Shown piece after piece: positions 24,806-35,777 of a DNA stretch of 64,000 bases. Numbering within the stretch: the first letter of the stretch is position 1; every line of letters begins with the position of its first letter. Under the pieces are notes generated by a model. The model was given only the letters and a program-made list of their open reading frames with translations. It searched no databases and was not told where the DNA came from. Position numbers and translations under genes: made by a program. Source of the DNA: Rhizoclosmatium globosum (taxonomy: Eukaryota; Chytridiomycota; Chytridiomycetes; Chytridiales; Chytriomycetaceae); NCBI GenBank assembly GCA_002104985.1, contig MCGO01000018.1:434001-498000 (forward strand), read 5' to 3'.

Positions 24806-27522
24806 TCACTTCTTGACGGCCTTTGCAGTTCCAATTTGACACGAATTAACCTTTTGAAATGCTTAGAAACATTCTTGAATGATTGGTCATTGACATACCT
24901 TGGTCGCAAATCGTAAAGAACACAAACTCTCTTGCAAACTAGCTGCCATCGGCGACACATTCACAAACATGAGTGTCTTGCTGTTTCCTCCAAGCGAGTT
25001 TTGAAGCAAATAAGTAAGCTGCACATCCAGTTAGTTCAAAAGCTAATTCAAAAACCAAATTACCTTTGAGTTTCGGTAAGGCACATGTGCATCCTTATTC
25101 CAAGCGCGTAAATCACATCACCCAACGAGCTCAGACTCTTATTAATCGCCTGAGTTTCCTTCAAACGGTCTCCAGTGGATCCAGAAATGGACAAACGCTC
25201 TGACCCTGTTTTAACAGTCAGAATCGGTGAATCAATCTTAAAGAAACAACAAACCAGCCAAATCAATCAAATTCAATACTCCCTCGCAGCTCTCCTCCGT
25301 CAAAGAGTTTGTTCCCGTAAGCCGCAATGTGAATACACTATGACTTCTGGAACTATGTTCATTACTATTCGTAGCCGCAACAGCCCGGTTCATTTGCGCC
25401 TTTTCAAAAGCGCGTGCACCTCTTTACCACTCGTGACAGGAACTAGCCATCCCAAAAAAGTCAGCTCTCTCCCACTTAAAAAGCTCAAAATGAACTCACC
25501 AACAACACAATCCGTAACAACAGTCTTACCCCAACATGCTTAATCTCATGCTTCCCAGCCACATTCCCAACAGCACCCAACAAATCCCGCACATTCTCGT
25601 TATAAATCTCAAGAAACTGAGACTCAAACTGATAGGTCCATCCTTTCCCCTTCAACTTTCCGCACACTCGAAAATCTGCGCAACAGCACGTGGAATCATA
25701 CCCATAGTTTCAGGAGAAGCTCCCCTTCCATTGTAAACGTCTTTCCGGACCCGGTCTGCCATACGCAAAGATGCACACATTGTACCCGTCAAGTGCAGAT
25801 TGCACCAACTGCGAGATTTCTGAAAATATTTCGGATTGTTGGGTGGACGGTGGAAAACTTGTCAAAGGAGAAGGGGTATGACTTGACGATTGTGTTTTGG
25901 CCCGAGGCTGTTTCGGATTGTTGGACGAGTTCGAGGGATTTATCGTCTGCATCGGAAAACTTGATGTGCGAGAGGGAGTCTTGGGATGCTTCGGATTCTG
26001 GAAAGGTGTCATCAGAATCGATGGATGTGAGAGCAAAGAAACAAACCTAGAGGAGGACGAATTCGGCAGAAAACACGAATGTTCCCCTTCATTCCTGTAA
26101 TATCTAGTGTCAATAATGTTTGTGTATACAAACATCAAAAGACGTCCTTACCTGAATGGTGTTATGGAGCTTTCTCCTTACACTCTCCTCTTCTCTCAAT
26201 TTCGCTTCCAATTCAACAACACGGGCATCGCTGTGAGCCAGTTTTTCTGTCAAAGCGGCAATTTCATCTCGTTGGGACGCCAGTTGAGATTCCAAGGACT
26301 CAATCTTGATTTTAGAAGCACGCACGTCAGATTCAATAGTGAGAAGAGTTGTAGCTTGACTGGAGAGAGAATTCTGATACAATGAGGGTAATGAGTGAAT
26401 GGTCTTGTACAAACATCATTGGAGCAAACTCACTTTGAGGGCATTGTTTTCGTTACAAACTCGTTCATGGTCGCTCGTCAAGTTGGACAGTTCAAGTTTC
26501 AGTTTCGATTCACGTTTCGCCGCATCTTCCAGTTCTTCGGCATGTTTCTGTTTGAGAGAAGCAACTTCCTTTTCATGTGCTTTTTTCGATTCCTGTCAAT
26601 CACGTCAGCTAAGGTATGAAACTCAACAACAAGACCCCCAACCTCTAATTCCTGTTGCACGCTCCTCAATTTTCCAGCCATCTCTCCATTTTCCACTTGC
26701 TTCATCTGGAACTGACTCTCCAAACTCATTTTGAATTCCACAAGTTTCTCAACTACCAAAATAAATCAGTCGCGAACGAATATAAGCTGAATAAAACAAG
26801 TGAAACAACTTTGTTCTTGGCCGACAGTGAGTTGTTCAGTGAGACTGGAGATGCGTTGTTGAGATTCATTGTATTGTGAGGTAGTGAGTTTGTGGTGTTC
26901 TTCCATATCTTCAGGCGACCTTTGACGTCCCATGCTGCGCGCTTCTTTTTAGCGGGAGGTTCGTTTGAGGCGGCCGAGGTTGCTGAAGCAGAGGTTGAAT
27001 GCGGCTTTGGTGGCAGAGCCGAAGCTCTAGTTGGCAGTTCTTGAGCCAGAGTTGTTGTAGTTGCTGATGAGACAGAAGAAGCAGTTTTTGGAACAGCCTT
27101 TTGACGCGTGGTTGAAGCAGTTGAAGATGAAGCTGGTTGTTTTGTTTTCAAAGCGGGTGTTTGTTCCAAGGTTGGACTGGGTGCAGCTTTGCGTTTCGCA
27201 GTTGTTGTTGAAGTTGTTGTTGTTGCAGTAGCGATGTTGGTTGTGTGGACTGTGAATTCTTCAGCGGCGGGTGCTGCGACTGCGACTGGAACTGGAACGG
27301 TGGTTGAAGTAGAAGATGCGAGTGGGGCGGTGGTTGTTGTGCGCGTAGTTTGAGCGACACTGGTTGCGGGGCCGTAGTTGCGACATTGGTTCCTTCGTTA
27401 GTTGTTGGTTGGTTGGTTGGTTGTTGGTTGAAGGGTCGTTGGGCCTGCTTTGCTTTGTTGGGACTCGTTCGGACACTTTCTGGAAATTGTGTTTCCACTG
27501 CTTTTCCTCCTTTCTCATTCAT
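24806..27522 (-). CDS. C-terminal motor kinesin (kinesin-14, KAR3/Ncd type)
   Basis: A low-complexity Gln/Pro/Thr- and Ser/Ala-rich N-terminal tail (27522-26900) is followed by a coiled coil (26890-26160) and then a neck and motor domain at the C-terminus, which is the kinesin-14 layout. Motor landmarks are [23 protein letters not shown] with the P-loop, [11 protein letters not shown] (switch I), LIDLA/GSERL (switch II, split by an intron) and [13 protein letters not shown]...VPYRNSKLTYLLQ. The P-loop (GQTGSGKT in the family) is interrupted by one missing base at about 25756. The protein is expected to be a minus-end-directed microtubule motor in spindle or nuclear movement. It ends at 24806 with a basic tail. 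Confidence 0.88.
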
Positions 27523-27966
27523 AAATATTGATCGAAAGAGTATTAACCTCTTGTTTGGTTGTTAATCTCATGGTACTATTGTACACTTAATAACGTTGCT
27601 ACTTCAAAGAACAGTCGGAACAACACCATACAACCTAATTATTTCTATTCACTGTACTTCTTGGTAATTAAACGATGAGATCTTGGTTGTGATATCACTC
27701 ACCTCTGAATTGTATTTTTGGCAAGCGGAGTTCTGGAATTTTTTCGACCTAAGAGGAGACACCAATGAGCAAGAACATCCCGGGCTGTGTGTCCATGAAG
27801 GGCTCATCAGTGTGTACCGGAACCGTGTTTCAGAGTACGTATTACATTGAAAGGATAACCCTCGCAGCCTTGCAATGATGCATCCACCCATTAAATCACT
27901 CCTATGTACCCTCATGAGGCAAAACCAATTTGCGATAGACACACAATACTAACAGTCCCCTCGCAG
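27523..27966. other. Divergent 5' region; likely first exon of the SH3 gene inside
   Basis: This stretch lies between the kinesin start and the first clear exon of the SH3 membrane protein. About 27765-27830 could encode an upstream extracellular segment (SMKGSSVCTGTVFQST), which suits the Cys-rich ectodomain that follows. CTAAC followed by CCTCGCAG at about 27947-27966 is a good branch point and acceptor. No signal peptide exon could be fixed. Confidence 0.35.
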
Positions 27967-30900
27967 ACTACATGGCATGGGTAGATCCCGCTGCCAATGT
28001 CTTCTATGATCTCTCCACCTTCGATGCTCACATGAAGACCTGGATCGACGACTCCACAACCTTTGCCAGCCAAATGACAAACTCGTACCAATGCCCTGGA
28101 TGGACCGGTGCTGGTCTCCGCTACCACATTACAGCGTACTGCGGAGTCTTTGCCTACATGGGCTCAATGAAGAACTGCAGTGCCCAGACAAACACCGCAT
28201 CAGCCATCCTCACCCCCGTCTGCCAGGCAACCGTAACCAACTTTATCACTTCCTGGAAAGAAGTCATGTCAAACCCATCCGTTTGCAGTGCATCCCCAAC
28301 GCCAGACGGTGCCGATGGACGCAGCAAATACCTTGCCCTCTTCACCCAACTCAATCAAATGTCCAATTCGGGATGTACTGTTGCCGTTGATCTCGATGCC
28401 GATACATTCTGTGGATACAAAACATTGGACGACGGTCAAAAGTACTGTCAAACAAACTGGGATCCATGTTGTGCATACAATGGCCTCACCCAAGTCTTGC
28501 CATCTCCACCTGCCCCCGTCGCAACTACAACTCCAACCCCAGCCTCTCCAGCTGGTGCAGCAATTCCAATTTGCCAATTGCTATTGGTGGTGGAGCTGCA
28601 GTCGTATTGCTCATTATCGTGACTGCTTGCATCTGTTACCGTCGTAGCAAGAAGCGTGCAGAAGAAGAGGACGAAGCGAAGGGCCAAAGCAGCTTCACCT
28701 ACTCCCCTGCTACTCCAGGAAACAATTCATACGAAATGAACAACAACAAGAACCATGGATATTTGGTGGAAATCAGGGTATGCCACCATATCAGCAGCTG
28801 CACCAGGGACAGGACGGACGTGGTGAATTTGATAATTACAACAAGTTTGGAAATGTTGCAAACGCTGGAAACAAGAGTAGAGACTCTTATTACAAAGCGA
28901 TTGTTCCAACTACTTCGCCATACGCTCCTCCCATTAACACTGGTTACCCTGCCGCTCCTCCAAAGAAGTATCAAGCAGTTATCAACTTCAAGGCTCTCAA
29001 ACATGATGAGCTTTCGTTGAGTGAGTACTTTCCTACCTCCTTGTGTCCATAAACAAGATCACTTAATCTCCTCATTACAGTCATTGGTGATGTCATCGTC
29101 ATCAAGGAAGAGTACGATGACGGATGGTGCTTTGGTCAAAATATTATCACGAAAGTGTCTGGATTCTTCCCAATGGAATGTGTCGCTGAGCCCTCTGCTG
29201 CCAAGAAACAGCAATTTAACAAAGCCAACAACTTCAACAAGCGTGCTTCGAGTGTTTATGGAACTAGCATGGACAGCCACGACGGTTCTTTCGCTGTCAA
29301 ATTCGATTACCAGCCCAACATGTCTGACGAGCTTCTCTTGAGTATGTATTGCACCTCCTCTCGACTTCCCATCTGTAATATTAATGTACCTATGTTACAG
29401 GATACGGTGAACGTGTTGTCGTCTTTGAGGAATACGATGACGGATGGGCATACGGAAAGAAGAAGGGAACCAACCTCGAAGGACTCTTCCCTCTCGACAT
29501 TCTCCAAAACTACATCTCCAAGCGATTCACGGACACTTTGAGAAAGGACAGAAACTCGTCGAGACACAGTACCAAAGTCGGTATGCAGGCTATCGCGATT
29601 CCAAAGCCTGGAAGCAGCCCGCTTGCTCCCAAGGATACGTTTGATGTTGTGTTTGACTTTGTGCCAATGCAGAATGATGAGATTCCGTTGAGAAAGGGGC
29701 AGCGTGTTAAGGTTCAGAAGGAATATGATGGTGAGTGATTTTGTTCTTTCTATAAGCGGTTCTGATTATGTTATGATAGATGGTTGGGCTTATGGTGTCA
29801 ACGTGTCCACCTCTGCCACTGGTTTGTTCCCATTAGATTGTCTCCAGCGTGATGTCGAGACTTTGAGAAAGCAGCGTATGTCGTCCATCTTCGAGGCCGG
29901 TCCTGCTATTCCAAAGCCATCCGATGGAATGGAGAAGGTCATTTACGCTTTCGAGCCTGAGCGATCAGACGAGATTTTCTTGAGAGTCGGTGACAAGATT
30001 AAGATCACCAAGGCGTATGATGGTAACGTTGATCTTTTCCTCTTCATTTGAATCTAACTTCCGTTATGTAGACGGTTGGGCTTACGGAACCAACTTCTCA
30101 TCTGGTGAGACTGGAAACTTCCCATTGGACTGCCTCGAGTCCCATGCAGAGACAACCTCAATCCAAAATGGAAAGAAGGCTAACAAAGCCAGACAATCCA
30201 GTATTTACGATGCTGTTGCTCCAGCTGCCACCACACCTGTGACCACTTCTGGAAACGGTGATGAAATTGTCATGACTGATTTCAAGCCAGAGCGTGACGA
30301 CGAAGTTGCCCTCCGCGTTGGCGACACGATTCAAGTTACTCAGCGCTTTGACGACGGGTGGTGCTACGGAAAGAACCTGAACACTGGAAAGGAGGGTTAC
30401 TTGCCACAAGACTGCCTTGCTTCTTTCTTTGACCCCAAGTCCGCCTCTGGACCAAAGAAGCAGCGTATGTCCAGTATTTACGATTCCGAGTATGGAGGCG
30501 ACAACAACGATATTCAACAAACTCCAGTTCCTCCTCTTGTTGCCAAGCCAGGATTCGACGATGTTGTATCTGCCTATGCCCCTGAACGTGCTGATGAAGT
30601 TGCTCTGCGCATTGGTGACCGTGTCAACATCCAAAAGGCTTTCGATGACGGCTGGTGCTATGGAACCAACTTGAACAATGGAAAGTCTGGTTACTTCCCT
30701 TACGACTGTCTCAAATCCTACCCAACCAACAACAACAATAACAACAAAAGGCTGTAACTGATAACAAGAAAAAGCAGCGTGTCTCTAGTATTTACGATTC
30801 TGACTCTGTTTACTACGGAAATGAAGCCAAGGCTACCACTCCAGCTAAGGCTGAACCCCAAGAAAAGGCATCCACTGCAATTTACGCGTACGAGCCACAA

Positions 30901-31746
30901 GCAAGTGATGAACTCGCTCTGCGAGTCGGTGACCAAATCGTAACTCTCCAAGAGTACGATGACGGTTGGGGTTACGGACGCAACTTGTCATCTGGCGGAC
31001 AAGAGGGTGTTTTCCCAATTGACTGTATTGCCAAACAAGCTGCTCCAGCCAAGGACACTGGCAAGGGAAGCAAGAACCGTGGATCCAGCTTGTACGTCTC
31101 ACCAAATACCTCCAACGCAGCTTTGAACACTCCAAAGCCAGTTGCAGCTCCTTCAGTCCCCTTACCTTCCGTTGCACCTACAACCCCAGCCAATGGACCC
31201 CGCACAGTAGTCTACAACTTCAACCCAGAGCGCAGTGACGAAGTCGCCCTCCGTGTCGGCGACAAAGTCCAAGTCTCCCACACATTCGACGACGGCTGGT
31301 CTTTCGGAAAGAACGTGACAAGTGGCCGCGAGGGCAACTTCCCCACTGAATGTCTTGCAGGTGTTCCATCCACAGGCGCGAACGTAGCCGCTGGAAAGAA
31401 CCCGAACCGCGTTTCCTCGATTTACGGGGCGGTGAGCGAGTACAGCAATTCCGTGTATGATTACCAGCCTCAGGCGCAGCAGCCACAGCAGCAGAAACAG
31501 CAACAGCAACAGAGTCGCACTGTTTTGTATGCGTTCCAGCCACAACAGCATGATGAATTGACGTTGCGTGTTGGCGATAGAGTTGTGATTGAGCATGAGT
31601 ACGATGACGGGTGGGCTCAAGGTTTCAATCAGACCACAAACGCGTCGGGGCTTTTCCCACTTGACTGTCTTGCTGGAAACAACACGAATGCTCAGGCAGC
31701 CAATAACAAATTCAACAAGCGTGGATCGAGTATGTACGGATATTAA
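27967..31746 (+). CDS. Single-pass membrane protein with nine cytoplasmic SH3 domains
   Basis: The ectodomain (27967-28560) is Cys-rich with about ten Cys and ends in a Pro/Thr stalk. Next come a membrane helix (AAVVLLIIVTACICY, about 28600-28640) and a basic stop-transfer RRSKKR. The cytoplasmic part carries nine SH3 domains, each with ALYDF-like start, DE(L/V)xLRxGD, (Y/F)DDGWxxG and a FPxDCL end (centres about 29100, 29450, 29780, 30080, 30340, 30640, 30950, 31280, 31600). Linkers repeat a basic-Ser motif (R.SS(I/M)Y). Introns fall inside the early SH3 domains (for example 29022-29080) while the last five lie in one long exon. One-base losses are at about 28565, 28767 and 30748. The likely role is clustering of Pro-rich cortical partners. 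Confidence 0.82.
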
Positions 31747-32034
31747 AGAAGAGAGGTTACAATATGGTGTTTTTGGTTTCTTTGTCGTTTGTTCATTTAT
31801 TCTCCCTTTCCCTTTTCTATACAATAAACCAATGTGTTGGACTTGAACTATCGGTTTGTGTTTGAATATGATGGCTTTCCCATCTCGAGTGTTTATCTTA
31901 AATTACAACTTAAGAAATGAAAAGAGTCATTACGATTTAGACTCTGGTGTGCGGAATATGAAGCAAGACGGTATCATCAACATGAAGAAAGACAAAAATA
32001 CATCTTATTTACGTTCAGTAATAAATAAGGAAAT
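31747..32034. other. Convergent 3' intergenic region
   Basis: The spacer between two converging genes is A/T-rich. It holds AATAAA-type signals on the + strand (about 31822) and AT-rich sequence. No gene is seen. Confidence 0.4.
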
Positions 32035-33888
32035 TTATTCTTGATTCAAAGTATGAAGATATTGTTGCAGAAACTCAAGCCGCTTATCAATATCCTCTTC
32101 ACTCTCACGAAGATGCTTCCACTCAGTGCTACCACTCCCCACCCCTGCCAAAGCACTCCAACAAGCCCCCCACTCGTTTGCTTCTTTGTTCCTCCTCCCC
32201 CTCCCCCTTTCACTCTCCGCTCTTGCAACTCAATTTCATATCCCCTACGTTGTTGCCCTTTGACAGACCCATTTTTGGAGTTTACACTCCCAGACCGTTC
32301 CCGCTGCTCCCGAACAGGACCATCTCTACTATTCCTTCCATACCCCGACCCAACACTACTACTCCGAGAATACGTCATTCCATCTTTCACTAGCGCGCCA
32401 ACGACACTAGCGCTCCTACTAGGCCTCGTGAACCGTCACGAGACGCCTGTCGCTTTTGAAGCAGTTTCAACTCTTTTTCGAGAACGTACGAGGTTGGATC
32501 GAATCGTTTGTAGGATGGAGATGACGTGACAGATGCGTTGCCTGCATAATTATGAAGATTTTAGTATTTTTTGAAGCAAAAACATCGAAAAAAAGAAACT
32601 CAACGAGAATGGTTACGACTGGAGGGACCAGCAGATGCACCGCTTCGTCGGCTTGTTTCGCGTTCCCGTTGAAGAGTGTATTCATTCAAACTGTTACTTA
32701 GGCCCAGAGGCCGTGATTTGACGGGCCGATAGCCGGAACTGTTTGGAGTCGTGTCTCTCTTTTTTGATGCCTTTGTTGGCGACTTTGTCCTTGTCTTTGA
32801 TCCACCAGCACTTTTTTCGCGTGTCGAACGTGTAATTGGCCGTGAAGCTGATAAAGCAGGTGCAGTGACAGTTTGGATCGCGTCTAAATTAAAGGAGATC
32901 CATCAAGCAACTTTTCAAACGCACATGAAGATGCGACTCACCATCCACATCACGATCCCGACTCGCCTCCAAAAGTTTGCCAACAAGTCTCTGTAATGTT
33001 TTTAAAGCCTTCTTGAATGCATCCGAGCCACTTGGAGTTGTTGCAATGCTTTTAAGGACTGTGCGAAACAAGTCAGGCATAGAGTCCAGACTAATTGTGC
33101 TGCTAGTGGACTCTTTTGACTGCTTGTAGTGTTTGACCAAGTGTTTGAGTTTATCGTTTTCTTTTAGAAGACGCGTGATTTCGGTCAAGTTGTTCAGTTT
33201 TTCGTGTTTGAGGTCTGATATTTGAGATTGAAGGGCAAGGATGGTATCAGTGTGAATGTTTTGTTGCTGTTGCTGTTGCTGATTTGAATGTTGTTGCTGT
33301 TGATTTGATTGCTGTGGTTGCTGATACGAATGCTGCTGTTGATTTTGCTGTATAGATTGGTGATGCTGTTGCTGTTGCTGCAAAGGCAGTACACGCTGGA
33401 TTGGCAGTGGATAGTGGACGCTTTTGTCCGAGCGACTGATCAATCAAAGGAATGAGTCACACGAACACACGCACCGATCGAAGGCCGCGGCATACGTCAC
33501 GACCAAGTACAGACGCTCGTGGGCAACGACCGGCAGCAGCGTGTGAGTTGTAGCATTGGTTCCAGCGAGATCGGCGGCCGAGATCAGGTCGAGTGCCAAA
33601 CCAGGCGCACTTCCTTCGAGCGCGGCTTGGACCATTTCGGCAAACACCGAGAATCGTTTGAAGTTGCCGGTCTTTTTAGTCACGTCTTCGATGTCTTTGT
33701 TTGGTTGGTTGGTTGGTTGGTTGGTTGTTTTAGTAGAAGTACTTCAACTTACACTGCGCACTGAAACTGCCCCGCCACGCACTGCCCTCGCCCGCCAGCG
33801 TCACTGTCAGCGACTCGTGCGAAACTATCGACACGTCAATGGCGAACGAGTGGCCGCGCAGCTGCACTGTCTTATTGCTGGATATCAT
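32035..33888 (-). CDS. CCDC61: CCDC61/VFL3-like basal-body protein
   Basis: The N-terminal globular head is diagnostic. MISSNKTVQLRGHSF precedes an intron, then IEDVTKKTGNFKRFSVFAEM, LYLVVTYAAAFDR and, after another intron, VHYPLPIQ. In the CCDC61/VFL3 family the same positions read IEDLT.KTGNFK.F, YLIL.Y..EFDR and IHYPLPL. The head resembles SAS-6/XRCC4 folds and the protein orients basal bodies. A very Gln-rich stretch (33255-33390), a coiled coil (33120-33250) and a Ser/Arg-rich tail follow. The C-terminus SEEDIDKRLEFLQQYL resembles the family's final helix. Intron 1 contains a (GGTT)n tract. VFL3 occurs only in organisms that build flagella, so it argues for a zoosporic fungus. Confidence 0.85.
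33700..33727. repeat. (GGTT)n tetranucleotide tract in CCDC61 intron 1
   Basis: About six tandem GGTT units read as AACC on the coding strand. Similar tracts lie near the 5' ends of RasGEF, RPN10, the kinesin and BMS1. Confidence 0.8.
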
Positions 33889-33945
33889 TCAGTGCTATTC
33901 TGACAACCGAAATAAATAAATTCTAAATTCATTCTCATCTCTTCA

Positions 33946-35509
33946 TCACAGTCGCTTATACCCTGCCTCATTTAAAAGCTCCCAAATGTAAGATCCAGCT
34001 ACAACATCATCAGGAATAACTCCAACAACATTCGTATTTCCAAGCTTTAGCCGCCTCAATCGAAATAGATTGCCTAAACCACTCGGAAGTACTCCAGTAA
34101 GATCCGTATCATTCAAATACACCTCTGTCAATTCCGTCAATCCACACAATTCTTTCGGGACAGACCCTGTAATATAATTCTGGCTCAAGTCCAAGTGTGT
34201 CAAATCTGTGAGATTCGATATCGAAGATGGAATCGTCCCATCTAAATGATTACAATGAAGCTTCAATGTTTCGAGCTGAGTGAGGTTCCCTATAAGTGGA
34301 GAGATGGTCCCGCAAAGCTGATTATGCGACAAACTTAGCGTCATAAGAGCTGTAAGATTGTACAAAGTGTCTGGAATCTCGCCACTCAGTTTGTTGCGAT
34401 GAAGCTCAATTTCCGACAACTGTGAAAGAGAGCCAAGCTCAACAGGAATCCTACCAGTTAATTGGTTTTGCTCCAAATTAATTGAGTGTAAGTGTGTAAG
34501 GTTTGAAATCTCGGATGGAATTGGACCTGAAAGCTCATTGTTTCCGAGCAACAGCATTTCCAGTTTTCCGAGATTTCCAATTTCTGCGGGGATGCAAGAG
34601 GAGAGTCTATTGTGAGATAAATCGAGCCAAGTGAGTTTTTTGAGATTGCAGAGAGGAGAAATGGGACCAGTAAGACAGTTTCCCTTTGCAGAAAAGACTT
34701 CAAGGTTGTGGAGATTCGCAAAAGAGGACGGAATCAGCCCAGAAACGTTATTGTTGTCCAAAGAAAGTCTTTGATGCTTGAAATTAGGCTGATAATACAG
34801 TGTGAAGAATTTCTTACCTTTGCAAGTTAACGAGACTAGAAAGCACATCCAAGGGCCCCGAAATACGATTATCGTACAGCACAAGCTCTACCAATCCAAC
34901 CAAATTACCGAGTTGCACAGGTAACACTCCCGTCAACTCATTCTTGGGCAACGCCAACACCTTCAACGTCTCAAACAACCCAACCGCCAACGGAATCCCA
35001 ACAAGAGTCCCTCTCCCAAAACTCCCCACTCTCCTCGAAACAATAAAAGTCTTTGGCTGATTAAACCTTACTTTCGCATACACGTTCTGATATATATTTG
35101 GTGCAAAGAACCAACAACAGTCCAACAAGTGCGACCCAGGTGAACAGCTCTCCACAATTCCAACGCCTTGATTCCGAATCGATAAACACGCAAACTGGCT
35201 TCCCAAGAGACACTGATTTACGCTCCTACTCAATCGCCTGTACTGGAATACAACGAGCGGAGAGATCCACGAAAAGACGTGAGCAGCGACTTCTTGGGGT
35301 AAGTCTGAGAAGCGGGTAAGGAACTTTTGTTTGTGGTTGTTGAGCTTGAGGAGGTTGGTGTTTTGGGAATAGATTGAGGAGACTGTGTTGGAGAGCCCAG
35401 TTACTTTATGCACGATGGAGGTTTGTTCACGTTGGAGACTGTTAAGTTTTTCAGTGATGGCCGAAAGTTGGCGTTGTTGGTCTTGAAGAATTGCGACGAT
35501 CTGGTCCAT
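33946..35509 (-). CDS. F-box protein with plant-type leucine-rich repeats
   Basis: ATG 35509 opens a coiled coil (about residues 1-55), then an F-box-like helix set (FSDLPQEVAAHVFSW), then a Cys/aromatic linker. About twelve LRRs of the LxxLxLxxNxLxGxIPxxLGNL type follow, which is the plant-specific class rather than the usual animal or yeast class. One intron near the middle (about 34769-34817) splits the repeats cleanly. No signal peptide or membrane helix is seen, so a cytosolic role as substrate adaptor for an SCF ubiquitin ligase is likely. The F-box is inferred from pattern only. The ORF is otherwise intact with no frame breaks. Confidence 0.7.
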
Positions 35510-35777
35510 TTTGTTGTTTGTTTTTTGGGACAAGAAGCCTCAAGATTTCCTGTAAGATTCAGTCGTAAATACTATAAATCCTCATGATTATTATCCTCTT
35601 TTGCGTGAGTCCACATTATCATCAATTAAACCTGGTTAAAGGATGTGCTGTAACGGACCTGATCATCTAGTGTATACTCCAACAGATGCGATACTTTGTT
35701 CAAGGTGTTAAAACTTGGATCGATGCTAGGTACTTGTATTCTGTTCGGTATTCAGCGTCATTGTTTCTGTTTTCCAA

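Noticed and set aside
30158..30634. Antisense ORFs in the SH3 gene
   Set aside because: They mirror the repeated SH3 coding sequence and recur in each repeat.
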